Translations under genes and position numbers: made by a program
Assembly (NCBI GenBank): GCA_023078685.1
Contig: JALGAS010000011.1
Coordinates: forward strand, 992,001 to 1,056,000
Direction of reading: 5' to 3'
DNA from: Neopestalotiopsis rosae
Taxonomy: Eukaryota; Ascomycota; Sordariomycetes; Amphisphaeriales; Sporocadaceae
DNA length: 64,000 bases
The notes under the pieces: model-generated
The model's input: only the letters and a program-made list of their open reading frames with translations
The model's database searches: none
Told to the model about the DNA's origin: nothing
Shown: positions 1 to 9,506 of the stretch, piece by piece
Numbering within the stretch: the first letter of the stretch is position 1
Layout: every line of letters begins with the position of its first letter

Positions 1-1905
1 TTCAGTTCCTCTTCGATAGCTGATTTCGAAGTTGAAGTCTGCCAAGAACTCTGCCCATCTGATTTGTCGCTTGTTGAGTTCTTTGCTGGTTGTGAACGAG
101 GCGAGGTTCTTGTGATCGGTGTAGACTTGGACCTTGTAGTTGGTTCCACTAAGATAGTGTCTCCATTCCTTGAAGGCTTCGATAATTGCCATTAGTTCCT
201 TGTCATGGATCTGGTAGTTGAGTTGTTCCTTGGTGAACTTCTTGCTGTAGAAGGCGACAGGGTGTGGTTTCCCATTGTCGTCCTTTTGTGTGAGCTGTCC
301 ACCCATGGCGTAGTCCGAGGCATCTGTCTCGACTTCGAACTCCCGTTCTGGGTCTGCCATGCGCATTACTGGTTCATCCGTAATGGCTTCCTTGATTTGT
401 TCGAACGTTTCTTGTTCCTTGGTTGTCCAAATGAAGGGTACATCCTTTTTCGTCAGGTGCGTGAGAGGTGCGGCTATGCCTCCGAGGTTCCTGATGAACA
501 TTCGGTAGAAGTTTACGAGTCCTAAGAAGGATCTGACTTCTGTTACCGTTTTCGGGGTAGGCCAGTCTCTTACTGCTGCAATCTTGGATGGTTCCATTTT
601 GACTTCTCCGGGGGATACGACGTATCCTACGAAGGTGACTTCTTTCTTATGGAATTCGCTTTTCTCGGGGTTGACTAGCAGGTTCGCGTCCTGCAGTTTC
701 TGTAACACTATTTTGACATGTTGCTTGTGTTCTTCGAGGTCTTTGGAGTAGATGAGTATATCATCGAGATATACTACTACGAACTTGTCGAGGTATTCCC
801 GAAGGACATCGTTGATCATGTTTTGAAAACTTGCTGGTGCGTTGGTTAGGCCGAAAGGCATAACCTTGTATTCGAAATGTCCGTATTTGCAACGGAATGC
901 GGTCTTCCATTCTTCTCCTTCCTTAATTCTGATCAATCCGTACGCATTGGGCAAGTCTAGGGCCGTAAACCACTTGGCTCCGTGCAACTTGTCGCGTAGG
1001 TCCTTGATCAAAGGAAGGGGTATCGGTTCTTGATCGTGATATCGTTAAGCTTGCGATAGTCGATGCAAGGTCTCCATTTGGGTTTCCCGTCTTTGCTTTT
1101 CTTGGGTACGAAAAGTATAGGGTATCCTGCTGGTGAGGTGGATTCTGTAATCCATCCTTTCTGGGTCATGTCGTTGAGGTATTCTTTCAACGCTTCCTCA
1201 TGCTGAGGTTTTACTGGGTATGTCGGCATGAAATGGGGTTCCTTTCCTTCCTGGAGGGGTATTTCATGGTCGTATCTTGTGTGCTTTGGTAATCCTGTTT
1301 TCAGCACTCCGCTGAACAGGTCGCTGAACTCTTGGTACTCTTCGGGTACTACAGTGTCGAGTTTCGGCTTGACATGCTTGGTCATAAGGTAAAATCCAAG
1401 TGTCTCAGGGTCGCTTGAGGGTTTGTTCTTCAAACTCTCCTCAGGGGCTGACTCTATTCCTGGTAAATCCCACTGGAATTGGCCTGTTTTCCAGTTCACT
1501 CGGGGACAGCTCTCCTTCAACCAGGTTATCCCTAGGACTACATCGTAGTCCGTGATTTCTGTGATGTCGCACGTGAGTTCCTCCTTATGGTCTTGGATGT
1601 AGACTTGAATATGCGCAGTCTCCATGTCAACAATTCCATCTCCATAAGATATAGGTTGTCCATCAACAGTGTTGAGTGTGTAGGGCGTCTTCTTCCATTT
1701 CCATGGTACCTTAAGTTTATTGACGATTCTTGGGGAGATAAAAATTCCTTGAGCTCCCGTGTCTACCAGGGCTCGTATTTCTTGGTTCATGATCCTGATC
1801 GGGATCGTTAGGTGATCGTGTAGCTTGGTGCCGTTGGTGGCACAGATGGACCTTTCTGTGGTGGACCGCTTTTGCCTCTTTAAAAGTGGTCCAGGTCGTT
1901 TCCCG
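1..1905 (-). CDS. Pol polyprotein (protease, RT, RNase H start), partial, with a frameshift
   Basis: The Pol frame is open upstream of the first ATG (1790) and overlaps the end of Gag in the -1 frame, so it is probably made by -1 frameshifting near the Gag stop (1880-1882); no canonical slippery heptamer is obvious. An aspartic protease motif, LVDTGAQG, follows about ten codons after 1790. The RT fingers motif KPKWRPCIDYRKLN lies near 1070-1100. The frame breaks in a run of four C's (minus strand) at about 1012-1015, giving a stop at 1008-1010. Reading resumes one frame over with no further stops to position 1: RT motif YLDDILIYS is near 750-780 and an RNase H-type segment (VETDASDYAMGG) near 300-330. 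The break may be a real inactivating deletion or a sequencing error. Confidence 0.88.
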
Positions 1906-4375
1906 AATCCTTGTTGATTCGTCTGTTGGCGCGTCGCTTCTCGGCGCTGGTGAGTATCCGTTGATCCCTTTGTTCTCGGGTCTCATTTCTCTTCTGGCGG
2001 TAGTGTGCGTCGCCTGTGTCTTCGTCCTGCGTTCCAGGGGTTTGTCTGGGTGAGCGTAGCTCTCTTGCTAGCTCATTCAATGCTTCTATCCGAAGTTCCC
2101 AAGAGGGTGGCTTCTCTTGTCCTTCCTCTTGATATCGTGCCTCAAGCTGGGCTAGTTTATCGTTGAATTCTTTCTGCGAAGGTTCTTCCTTCGTTGGTTG
2201 CTGGGGTAATGTGAATGTCTTCTTGATTTGTTCGTTGGTTTCTTCGGATATCATGGTGACCGTGTGTCGGAGTGGCTGTGGAGGTTCTTTCCGGGTGGTA
2301 TTCATTACGTTCCGGACATCGAAAGTTTCTTCCACTGGTTCAATCTTGAGCTTTCCTGATATTCTCAGGTCTCTGATGCGTTTCCATGCTTCTGCTTTGT
2401 TTTGCATATGGCGTATGCAGTCATCCTGTGGGCATGTCCACCATGGTTTTTTCTCGTTGATCGAGCACTGCGGTGGTCTAGGGTGCAAAGCAAGTACGAC
2501 ATATCCTCGTGCGTCGCAGTAGCTTACTTCTGCCTTTCCTGCGTGCTCAGCTAGATGGGGGTAGCAAATGGCGTCTTTTCCCATTCGTAGTGGGAATACT
2601 CCTTGAGATGTTTTGTTTTCAAGGTGTTCGTCGCATCCCGGGTCGATGCATCCTACCCACGCGATCTGGTGGTGCTGAGGGTGCTTGATGCTGAGTCGGG
2701 GGTCGTCTCCAAATTTGGCTCCCGGGGTTCTCTGCTCCCATGGGGTGTCGGTGGTTTTCTGGAGGATTTCTGCTAGTTGTTGCCCCGTGCCGTACATCTC
2801 CACGGCAGAGAGAGTAAACTGGGCATTGGTGTCGATTCGTCGGGTTTGTCTGAATTCCCGTTCGAGTTCATCCCTAGTGGAGGTTTCTAGTTTCGTGATG
2901 AGTTCCCTTCTTCCCTTGTAGTCGGTGTCCATGGGTTCGTAGGTATCCTCCTCATCGCTGCTAGTGTCGTCCACAGATGGGGTCGTTTGTTGCTGTCGAA
3001 GCTGTTGTTCTGCTTCTCTGACTTGGTGGTAGCCTTCGTTCTCTGAAGCGCTGCCGATAGTGTCGCTATCGCTGTCTACCAGTTGTCCTTCTGATCCGAT
3101 GTGGACATTCCTTCCCAGGCGCGTCGCGGCGGCTAGGGTTCTTGGTTGCTTGGGGTACCATCCACTGTCTCGCTTGCTGGATTTATGCGTTCGACATTCG
3201 TCGTCGTAGCACGCCGTCCAGGAGAGAGAGTCGTGGGGTACTTCTTCTCGCTTGGTGCTGTAGATCTGCTTCTTGCCCTCTGGCACTGGTTTAAATCCCA
3301 GTTTCTTTGGTTGGTTGCACTCGCTCGCGTAGTGTCCCATTTTCCCGCAGTTGTAGCACTTGACCTTGGATTTGTCCTTTCGCTGGGTAGCGTCAAGGTC
3401 CATGGGTCCGCTGTGTTGTCCGTATGACGTCTTGTTCTTCCAGTCGCGGTTTCGGTTGTTATATCCGTTTTGTCGGGGTCTTCCCATGTTGGCGGTGGTA
3501 CGGCTCTGGTATTTCGGGGTTTGTTTCTTTTCAGACCGTCGAGCGTATAGTTGGTTGTCAATGCGTACCACAAGTTCCGCGTACTGGGTGAAGTCGGTAG
3601 GTAGGTACAAGATCCTACTGATCTCATCCTTGACTTCTTCCTTGAGACCTTGATAGTATAGCATGATGCGTGTGTCGTCGGTGCAGTCCATGCGAGCGGT
3701 GATCCGCTTGAATTCTGCAGTGTATACTGACGCGGATGCTTTCTGCTTGAGGTTCTCAAGTTCTCGTTCGGCTTGTCTCTTCTCGTCAGGATCTTGGAAT
3801 AGTGATTTGAGTGCTTCTTCGAATCCGGCATAGGTTCCGAAGATCTTCTGTGTCTCTGCCTTGCACTGGCTCAACATCCATCCATGTTCGCTTGCTTCAG
3901 AGAGGTATGGTTCGAACCACGCGAGGGCGCGTCCTTTCAAGAAGGATGCTGCGTGAACGATCCTCTGAAGGTCATTCTGGAAGCTTCCCATGTGGAAGGA
4001 GTGATAGGCGCGGACTTGGGCAAGGTATCCTTTGAGCCCTCCAGGCGTTCCATCATAAGGTGCGGGAGTGTTGAACTTGAGCCCATCAGTCTTCTGGATT
4101 GGCGTGGTGATGATGTTGGCTGCTCCTCGCATAGCGGTGTTGGAATCCTGGAGTTCCTGAATGAGTTTGGCCTTGCGATCCTCCTCTCGCTGGAGTCGCT
4201 TGATTTCCCGAAGAATGCTTTCGTACTGTTCCTTGGAGACTTCGAAGTCGTCGTCTCCATCGGAGTCAATACTCATAGCTTGAGTGGGGGATTCTTGGGG
4301 TGTCTGTTCCTGAGTGGCCTTTGTTGTCTCCTTTCCTTTCTTGCTACTGCCGCTGTCCTTGCTGACGGTAGACAT
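1880..4375 (-). CDS. Gag polyprotein of Ty3/gypsy element
   Basis: This is an 831-residue Gag starting at ATG 4375. The N-terminus (about 1-110) is charged and rich in Ser/Lys/Glu. Residues about 110-265 look like a retrotransposon Gag capsid domain (motifs such as GRALAWFEPYL and a Trp/Leu-rich helical pattern). A CCHC zinc knuckle, CYNCGKMGHYASEC, sits at about 340-353. The long tail after the knuckle (nearly 480 residues) is unusual in length and carries three similar W-x2-C-x4-C-x2-H motifs at about 386, 573 and 646 (see findings). It ends in an Arg/Lys-rich segment overlapping the Pol frame. Gag would form the virus-like particle and package element RNA in the cytoplasm. The reading frame is intact. 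Confidence 0.92.
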   Translation of the reverse strand: MSTVSKDSGSSKKGKETTKATQEQTPQESPTQAMSIDSDGDDDFEVSKEQYESILREIKRLQREEDRKAKLIQELQDSNTAMRGAANIITTPIQKTDGLKFNTPAPYDGTPGGLKGYLAQVRAYHSFHMGSFQNDLQRIVHAASFLKGRALAWFEPYLSEASEHGWMLSQCKAETQKIFGTYAGFEEALKSLFQDPDEKRQAERELENLKQKASASVYTAEFKRITARMDCTDDTRIMLYYQGLKEEVKDEISRILYLPTDFTQYAELVVRIDNQLYARRSEKKQTPKYQSRTTANMGRPRQNGYNNRNRDWKNKTSYGQHSGPMDLDATQRKDKSKVKCYNCGKMGHYASECNQPKKLGFKPVPEGKKQIYSTKREEVPHDSLSWTACYDDECRTHKSSKRDSGWYPKQPRTLAAATRLGRNVHIGSEGQLVDSDSDTIGSASENEGYHQVREAEQQLRQQQTTPSVDDTSSDEEDTYEPMDTDYKGRRELITKLETSTRDELEREFRQTRRIDTNAQFTLSAVEMYGTGQQLAEILQKTTDTPWEQRTPGAKFGDDPRLSIKHPQHHQIAWVGCIDPGCDEHLENKTSQGVFPLRMGKDAICYPHLAEHAGKAEVSYCDARGYVVLALHPRPPQCSINEKKPWWTCPQDDCIRHMQNKAEAWKRIRDLRISGKLKIEPVEETFDVRNVMNTTRKEPPQPLRHTVTMISEETNEQIKKTFTLPQQPTKEEPSQKEFNDKLAQLEARYQEEGQEKPPSWELRIEALNELARELRSPRQTPGTQDEDTGDAHYRQKRNETREQRDQRILTSAEKRRANRRINKDSGNDLDHF

Positions 4376-4434
4376 TCTGCCGATATTGCTCAGTTAGTTT
4401 CTGGGGGAACGTACCTGAACAAGAGTGATCAAAA

Positions 4435-4946
4435 TGTAACGACTATACTACGGGTTTCTAGAATAAACCTGAGTATAAGAGGTGTTGGGGGTTTATGCTA
4501 ACAGGGAACGCTAGCCAAGATACTGAACTGAGCAATGAGTAACTGAAGATGGTGGTCCTGAAATGATTCACAAGTGTAGTCGTCAAAGCGTATTGAATGC
4601 TTCACCTATGGGTAAGATAGATGCTTAGATTGATCACTGAGGTAATGACTGTCTATGTAACCGTAGGAAATCCCTCCCTAATATATCCATTCATTCCCTC
4701 ACTGATGTTTGCTTGGATCATACCAACAAGTATGATCCCCTTTGTTCTTGGATCTTATGGATCACAATGATCCTTGTGATCCATGCCAATGGATCATTGC
4801 CAAGGCCATGATCCTGTCAACACTTGTTGACAGCTGGCGGGGGTGGCTGGGTCTTTTGGCCAGGGCCGTGGTCACTGCCCCGCAGCATACCTTCTTAAGC
4901 GCCAACACAGTTGTTTGTCCTTCTGCAAGGGTGCATGTTCGTAACA
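4435..4946 (-). repeat. 5' long terminal repeat (LTR) of the gypsy element
   Basis: The boundaries are read from terminal dinucleotides: in element sense it begins TGTTAC (4946-4941) and ends GTTACA (4440-4435), an imperfect TG...CA inverted pair, giving 512 bp. It sits 59 bp upstream of the Gag ATG, in the right place for a 5' LTR. The primer-binding region would start directly at 4434 (element sense TTTTGATCACTC), but I do not recognise a tRNA complement. The U3 portion holds a cluster of palindromes. The second LTR is outside the window, so the boundary is not confirmed by alignment. Confidence 0.72.
4715..4833. promoter_or_regulatory. Cluster of GGATCA/TGATCC palindromes in LTR U3
   Basis: Four perfect inverted repeats lie within 119 bp: GGATCATAC/GTATGATCC (4715-4723 and 4730-4738, 6-bp gap), GGATCACAA/TTGTGATCC (4759-4767 and 4774-4782, 6-bp gap), CAATG/CATTG around GAT (4787-4799), and CTGTCAACA/TGTTGACAG with a 2-bp gap (4814-4833). 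In element orientation they lie about 110-230 bp inside the LTR start, where U3 enhancer or promoter sites sit. They could be binding sites for a dimeric factor or RNA/DNA hairpins. The function is inferred from position only. Confidence 0.45.
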
Positions 4947-4959
4947 CCGGGCTTATAAC

Positions 4960-5990
4960 CTATTTTAAGGTTTGATTAGGTAATTATATATTTTAGGCAT
5001 AGGGAAGCGTTTAATTATAGGATTCGTAAAATCGTCTAATATAGGCTGGAAAATATAGTTATATTAAAGCTTAAGGAGAGAAAGAAAATAAATTAATTAT
5101 AAATAAAATAACTTCCTTTTATATTTATAAAACTAATTAATAAAAATATTCTGGAATATATTATTAATTAAGTTAATTTATAATTAAGTTAATTAATAAT
5201 ACGGTTAATTTATAATTAAAGAAAATAGTAAAATATTATAAAAGGTATTTAAATGGAGCTACCCTATAATATCGCTACCGCAATAGCCACTATTTAATAG
5301 GGCTTTACCGAACGTTAAAAATATCGTTAATAACCGATATTTTTATAGCCTTTATAGCTATTATAACGATTTATATATCGTTATAATGCTAATTTTATGC
5401 ACTATCCGATGCTATATAACATCCGTGCAACATAATATTATAGCTAGCTATAATATTAATAAATAAATAATTAATAAATTTTTACCAATAATAGCTATTA
5501 TTCGTAATAATTAAATTAGGGCTAAAGCTACGCTTATAATTAATAATATTAATTAAATAAACGGTAACGCTTATTTTATAATTAATTATAATTTTAATTT
5601 TATAATTATAGCTTTAATTCCGGTAATTAATTTAGCTATTTTATAAAATTTATAATTAACGGTAATTAGCAGCCGTTCGATAGCTATTAATTAATTTTTA
5701 TATTTTAAATTTTATAATTAATTAATTATAATTGCTAGCGCTTGCGAATTCGCTATTATTTGCTAATATATCGATATTAATAATAATTTTATTTAGTTCG
5801 GGGGCGACGGTAACCCTAATTTGCAGCTAGCTAGCAGATATCCGGGGCTAACCGGTAAATATTAATAAGCATATTAGTTATATCCCGTTCTATAGGCAAA
5901 TACCGCAAAATAGGGTCCCTAGCGTATTTATCCGTATATGGTTAGATATAATCTCTCTAATATTTTATATAGTCTCTCTAATGATTCCCA
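4960..5990. repeat. AT-rich block with RIP-like signature
   Basis: About 1 kb of extremely AT-rich sequence is dominated by TAATTA, ATTAAT, TTATAA and GCTAGC-like words, with no usable ORF on either strand. CpG survives in many places (ACCGAACG, ATCGTTAATAACCG) while CpA/TpG are scarce and TpA is abundant, as left by repeat-induced point mutation (CpA to TpA) in ascomycetes. It is probably a heavily mutated older transposon. Both edges are sharp: the left abuts the LTR and the right returns to ordinary composition near 5990. The original element type cannot be recognised. Confidence 0.7.
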
Positions 5991-6586
5991 TTATAGACCC
6001 TCCGTTTTGTTCTTGAGACATTTCTGTCTGAAGGGTCAATCTAAGAATTGCCTTCTTCCTCAGTGTGTGAGAATGGCAATCGAGGCACACGCTCGTGCTT
6101 GCTAGGTACCTAGGCAGATGAGTGGAAAGGCGTGCTCAACATCATTCGGCTCGAGTCCCCCATTAAGATGTCTGCCGTGGACTTTCCCTCTGCATCCGGA
6201 CTTTCGTTTCTAAAAGTCTATCGTATCAGCCCATCACACTGTGGGCTTGAACATCAGCTGTCTTCAAATCACACACCTTCCACCAAGCGATTAACATGGG
6301 TGCAGCTACCAACATAGGGAGACTGGCACTTGGTTGCAAAACATGCGCCCCAAAGGCGGAAATTCTCTTCTTTGTTCGCTCTCGCCTTGTCGCCTTCACC
6401 GGAATTGGTAAATGTTGTAGACAATGAACATCTCCCTGTGTTCCTGCTAAACTCTGTGTAGCATAATTAGAATTCACCTCAGCACATCAAAGGAATACCT
6501 ACAGACACTTGATACAAATTTCCTCCCATTGGGACACCTAATTAAGAGTTTCAATTGACCTGACAATTAAGATAATACATCGGAAA
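5991..6586. other. Intergenic region upstream of the 6587 gene
   Basis: Normal-composition sequence between the AT-rich block and the next gene. Short open frames occur on both strands but none has coding character. The last 100 bp are AT-rich and probably hold the promoter and 5' UTR of the downstream gene. No other signal seen. Confidence 0.5.
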
Positions 6587-7465
6587 ATGCGTAACATTTG
6601 GCTTCTGTCGGTACTATATACTGCTTCCGTGGCCTATAGCACAGCTGTGCAGTCGACAGAAATAGATCGAAGAGATCCACAGCCGGAATCATTGGAGATC
6701 GTCAACCTTTTGCCCTTGACTCACCACCCAGATGACATCGCCAAACGCTTCGACATACCTGGCGTGGACCTTGACTCGGTGGCCGACGAGGTCTGGGGCA
6801 AGGTCAAGAGCGAGGTCACCGATGCCGTAGATGCAGCCAAAAAGATTTTTGACGATGCTGTCAAAACCGCCCAGGAAGCTTTAGATAAAGCTGTTGTTAT
6901 GGCCAAGGAAGCCATCGAGAAGATCAAGGACGAAGTCGAGAAGATATGGGAAGAAGTCAAGAAGAAAGTAGCCGAGCTCGAAGACAAAGTCTTTTCAGCC
7001 ATCCATGATTGGGTCCACGAGCATATCGTGGAGCCACTTATTAAACTATTGATCATCATTCTAGTCATCCTCCTATTTCTGCCGACTTGGTGGCTGATAC
7101 ACATCATTGCCAAGATGTTCGATACTACGCGCAAGACTAGACCGCCGCGTCGGCAGAGTATTGAGATGCAGCCCTGGAACGAAAGCGATATCCACGGTGA
7201 AAGTGTGCAATCATCGCGGTCCAACAAGAATTGGGCATACTACGTGGTGCGGAGCTGGGAGAAGTACGGGCTGGGCGCCGTATGCCTGTTATGTCCCTTC
7301 GTTGGCGGCTTCATATCATGGCTGGAGGCGCGAAAGGTTCCGAAGCTGGACCGGAAGATGCGAGGTCTGCGTGGGGATGTGGAAGCCCTACAGCGTGAGG
7401 TGCAGGAGTTGAAAGCGTGGAGGGCGGGGCTGAAAAATCAAAGAGAAACGAGGGGAACACGTTGA
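6587..7465 (+). CDS. Secretory/membrane protein with long amphipathic helix
   Basis: An intronless 292-residue protein of unknown function. Residues 1-18 look like a signal peptide (WLLSVLYTASVAYS), followed by a predicted exposed segment. Residues about 62-145 are an uninterrupted Lys/Glu/Ala/Val-rich amphipathic helix with 11-residue periodicity (units such as AKEAIEKIKDE and VEKIWEEVKKK), resembling exchangeable apolipoproteins or LEA proteins. One strong transmembrane segment follows at about 153-178 (LIKLLIIILVILLFLP). Then come a basic Arg/Pro-rich juxtamembrane part, a weaker hydrophobic patch (CLLCPFVGGF) and a C-terminal coiled coil. Possible roles are membrane or lipid binding, or a stress protein of the secretory pathway. 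These are inferences; no family recognised. Confidence 0.7.
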   Translation: MRNIWLLSVLYTASVAYSTAVQSTEIDRRDPQPESLEIVNLLPLTHHPDDIAKRFDIPGVDLDSVADEVWGKVKSEVTDAVDAAKKIFDDAVKTAQEALDKAVVMAKEAIEKIKDEVEKIWEEVKKKVAELEDKVFSAIHDWVHEHIVEPLIKLLIIILVILLFLPTWWLIHIIAKMFDTTRKTRPPRRQSIEMQPWNESDIHGESVQSSRSNKNWAYYVVRSWEKYGLGAVCLLCPFVGGFISWLEARKVPKLDRKMRGLRGDVEALQREVQELKAWRAGLKNQRETRGTR

Positions 7466-9506
7466 GGTTTGAGACAAAGCACCAGAAGTGGCGATTGAGG
7501 TCAATGTACATAAATAAAAACAAATGTTCATTTCCATAATAGAGGTAACTACCTGTGTACCTGGGGACCTGGATCACTTTCTCCTGGACCCATATCATGG
7601 ATTATGCACAGCGCATTGGTGGGTGTGTTCTCCGTCCCAACATAGAAAGCAGTTGATCTAGCTAGAAAGGCACCCTCAAGAATTGACGAAGGGTTTCATG
7701 CCTAATTTTGGTTGGCAGTTGGACTTCCAGGGAATTGTTGTAGACAAAGAGTAACTGTGCATTCTTCAACATACGGACCATTTTGCACACATGCGGCCCC
7801 ATCTGAAGAACCCTGGGATTCGTTTCAGGTTGAGAGAGTCACTATTCGAGGATTGAATGTCAGCTTGTATGCTTGTATGGAGATCTCCGTTCACCTCGCG
7901 TGCCCTGGGCCTCGATCTTGCCAATCAAGGAACCAAAGCTTCTTCTTCCTGCCAATCTGTTCACTATATACCTAGCTACGGACCTAAAGCCTGTAGTCGA
8001 GCTCTGGATGGTTTGAATGGTCAGCTGCCCCTCATTCCGGACCTACTTCAACGCAAGACGGCACCTTCGGCCCAACAAACTCTAATGACATGGACAACGC
8101 GAACCTACCTACCCATATCGCCTAGTAGGAACTTTTGTGCCATACCTCAATAGAAAGATTGACCTCCCCTCCAGCTACGGAATGAGTATATTTATAAGCT
8201 GTGTAGGTAGCTTGATGGTTTGAAATTTACCCATCTGATCGCGCTATCTAGTATGAAGGAATTGGATGATTTAATTGTCCACATATGAGAGACAGAAAGA
8301 TAGCTGCCCCACTCCATGCTGCACCCCAGATTTCCCCCGCAATTCCGTGGCGTTGTTCAGGCTCCTCGAAGCCCCTCAAAGCCCCTCTATTTGCCTAACT
8401 AGAGCCTAGCTGAGAGCTCTGGGAGCTCAAGTGGACTCCCCGGAAAGGCGGGTCGTGGAAAGCACAGCGGCGACTCCCGAAATGATGGTACGTTAAACCC
8501 CTTTGAGCAATTCTGGTGACGGGCCTCATGACCAGGGGTAGCTCTGGCCAATCGTGCAATGGATCGTACGGTTGGCAGCTCGTAATGGCGTGAACAGTGA
8601 GATAGATACCTGTGTTACCTCGCCATTCTCGCCCTCTCAATGTGTTCATTTAAGGTACTGTCACGCAACAGAAGAGACGCCGTGGCGCTGCTGCTGCAAT
8701 TGCAAGTCAGCCAGACCCTGTCTGCATCTCGTCATTCGGCAGTCACGCGATGCTCGTCCGTTTGACTGATGAAAGGTTTACCCCGCTCATTGCGGCACCT
8801 GCTCACGCACCACAAGTCGTAGATGGAGCAAAATCAGAGTCGATCTGACACTGGCACGATGCACGCCAACATAGGCACAATTCTGCTAGAGGCCACAAGG
8901 AAGTGCATCTTGGCCATGGTATGGTGCCGGAGAGGATGGTCAGCAATGATCCCAATCAACTAGAAGAAAGCCTAATGACTGACCAGGAACCCCAAACCCA
9001 AGGGGAAGCAGCTGTTCGTCGCTGGTGTTCGGTGCGTTTCTGCTCAATGCAGTTCCTGCATCGACCGGTCGCCAAGTGGTTGGCAGGATCTACACACCTT
9101 AGACATCACATTTGCTATAGGACGTGGCAGCTGGACGGTTGATCGATTCCCCTCCTCCCACCTTCCCCCTCCCCCTTCTTAACCTCGTTCCCCTCTTCCC
9201 TTGAACTCTAGTTTGTTTTCTCTCCTCTTTGTCTACATTCAATCTCGAATCTAGCATTGAACACACAAACATTGAACACTTATCACCATTCACCCTTCAT
9301 TGTCCTCTCATCCTTGAGTCCCAACTGGTAATATATTCGCAGAATCTGTTCCTCTACGGTCCTAGTTCGATTCAAGCCCCTCCAAAGTACTATTCAGAGG
9401 AGCCCATTAGCAAATATCTTCACTGCCCATCAGCTCTTGTCACAGATACAAGAGCTTTGTTAGAAAACCCACTGCTTCAGCACTGCACTCCACGCCAGCT
9501 GCCATC
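7466..9506. other. Intergenic region
   Basis: About 2 kb with scattered short ORFs on both strands that lack coding bias and overlap each other. The only clear structure is the pyrimidine-rich tract just upstream of the 9507 gene, listed separately. Confidence 0.55.
9146..9235 (+). promoter_or_regulatory. Pyrimidine-rich (CT) promoter tract
   Basis: A strand-biased C/T stretch (TCCCCTCCTCCCACC and onward) lies about 270-360 bp upstream of the ATG at 9507, followed by CA-rich sequence typical of a 5' UTR. CT-rich blocks upstream of transcription starts are common in well-expressed filamentous fungal genes. The assignment rests on composition and position only. Confidence 0.45.

Larger units (their letters stand above)
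1..4946 (-). mobile_element. Ty3/gypsy LTR retrotransposon, 5' part (truncated by window edge)
   Basis: The element reads right to left: 5' LTR (4435-4946), a short leader (4376-4434), Gag (1880-4375), then Pol in the -1 frame with protease, reverse transcriptase and the start of RNase H, running off position 1. The order PR-RT-RNaseH, with Gag and Pol in different overlapping frames, is that of Ty3/gypsy (Metaviridae-type) elements. Integrase and the 3' LTR would lie to the left, outside the window. Coding is almost intact, with one apparent frameshift near 1010, and base composition is normal, unlike the AT-rich block immediately to its right. Target-site duplication cannot be tested because the other end is missing. 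Confidence 0.93.

Noticed and set aside
842..1033. Plus-strand ORF inside the retroelement
   Set aside because: It is the antisense of the reverse transcriptase, which reads openly on the minus strand.
3884..4501. 205-codon plus-strand ORF
   Set aside because: Antisense to the Gag N-terminus and spans the leader; composition mirrors Gag and it has no domain.
6721..7227. 168-codon minus-strand ORF
   Set aside because: It mirrors the amphipathic-helix gene, with Ser/Ala runs created by the complement of Lys/Glu codons.
9361..9385. A TTCGATTC word resembling a tRNA B box
   Set aside because: No A box, acceptor stem pairing or terminator around it.
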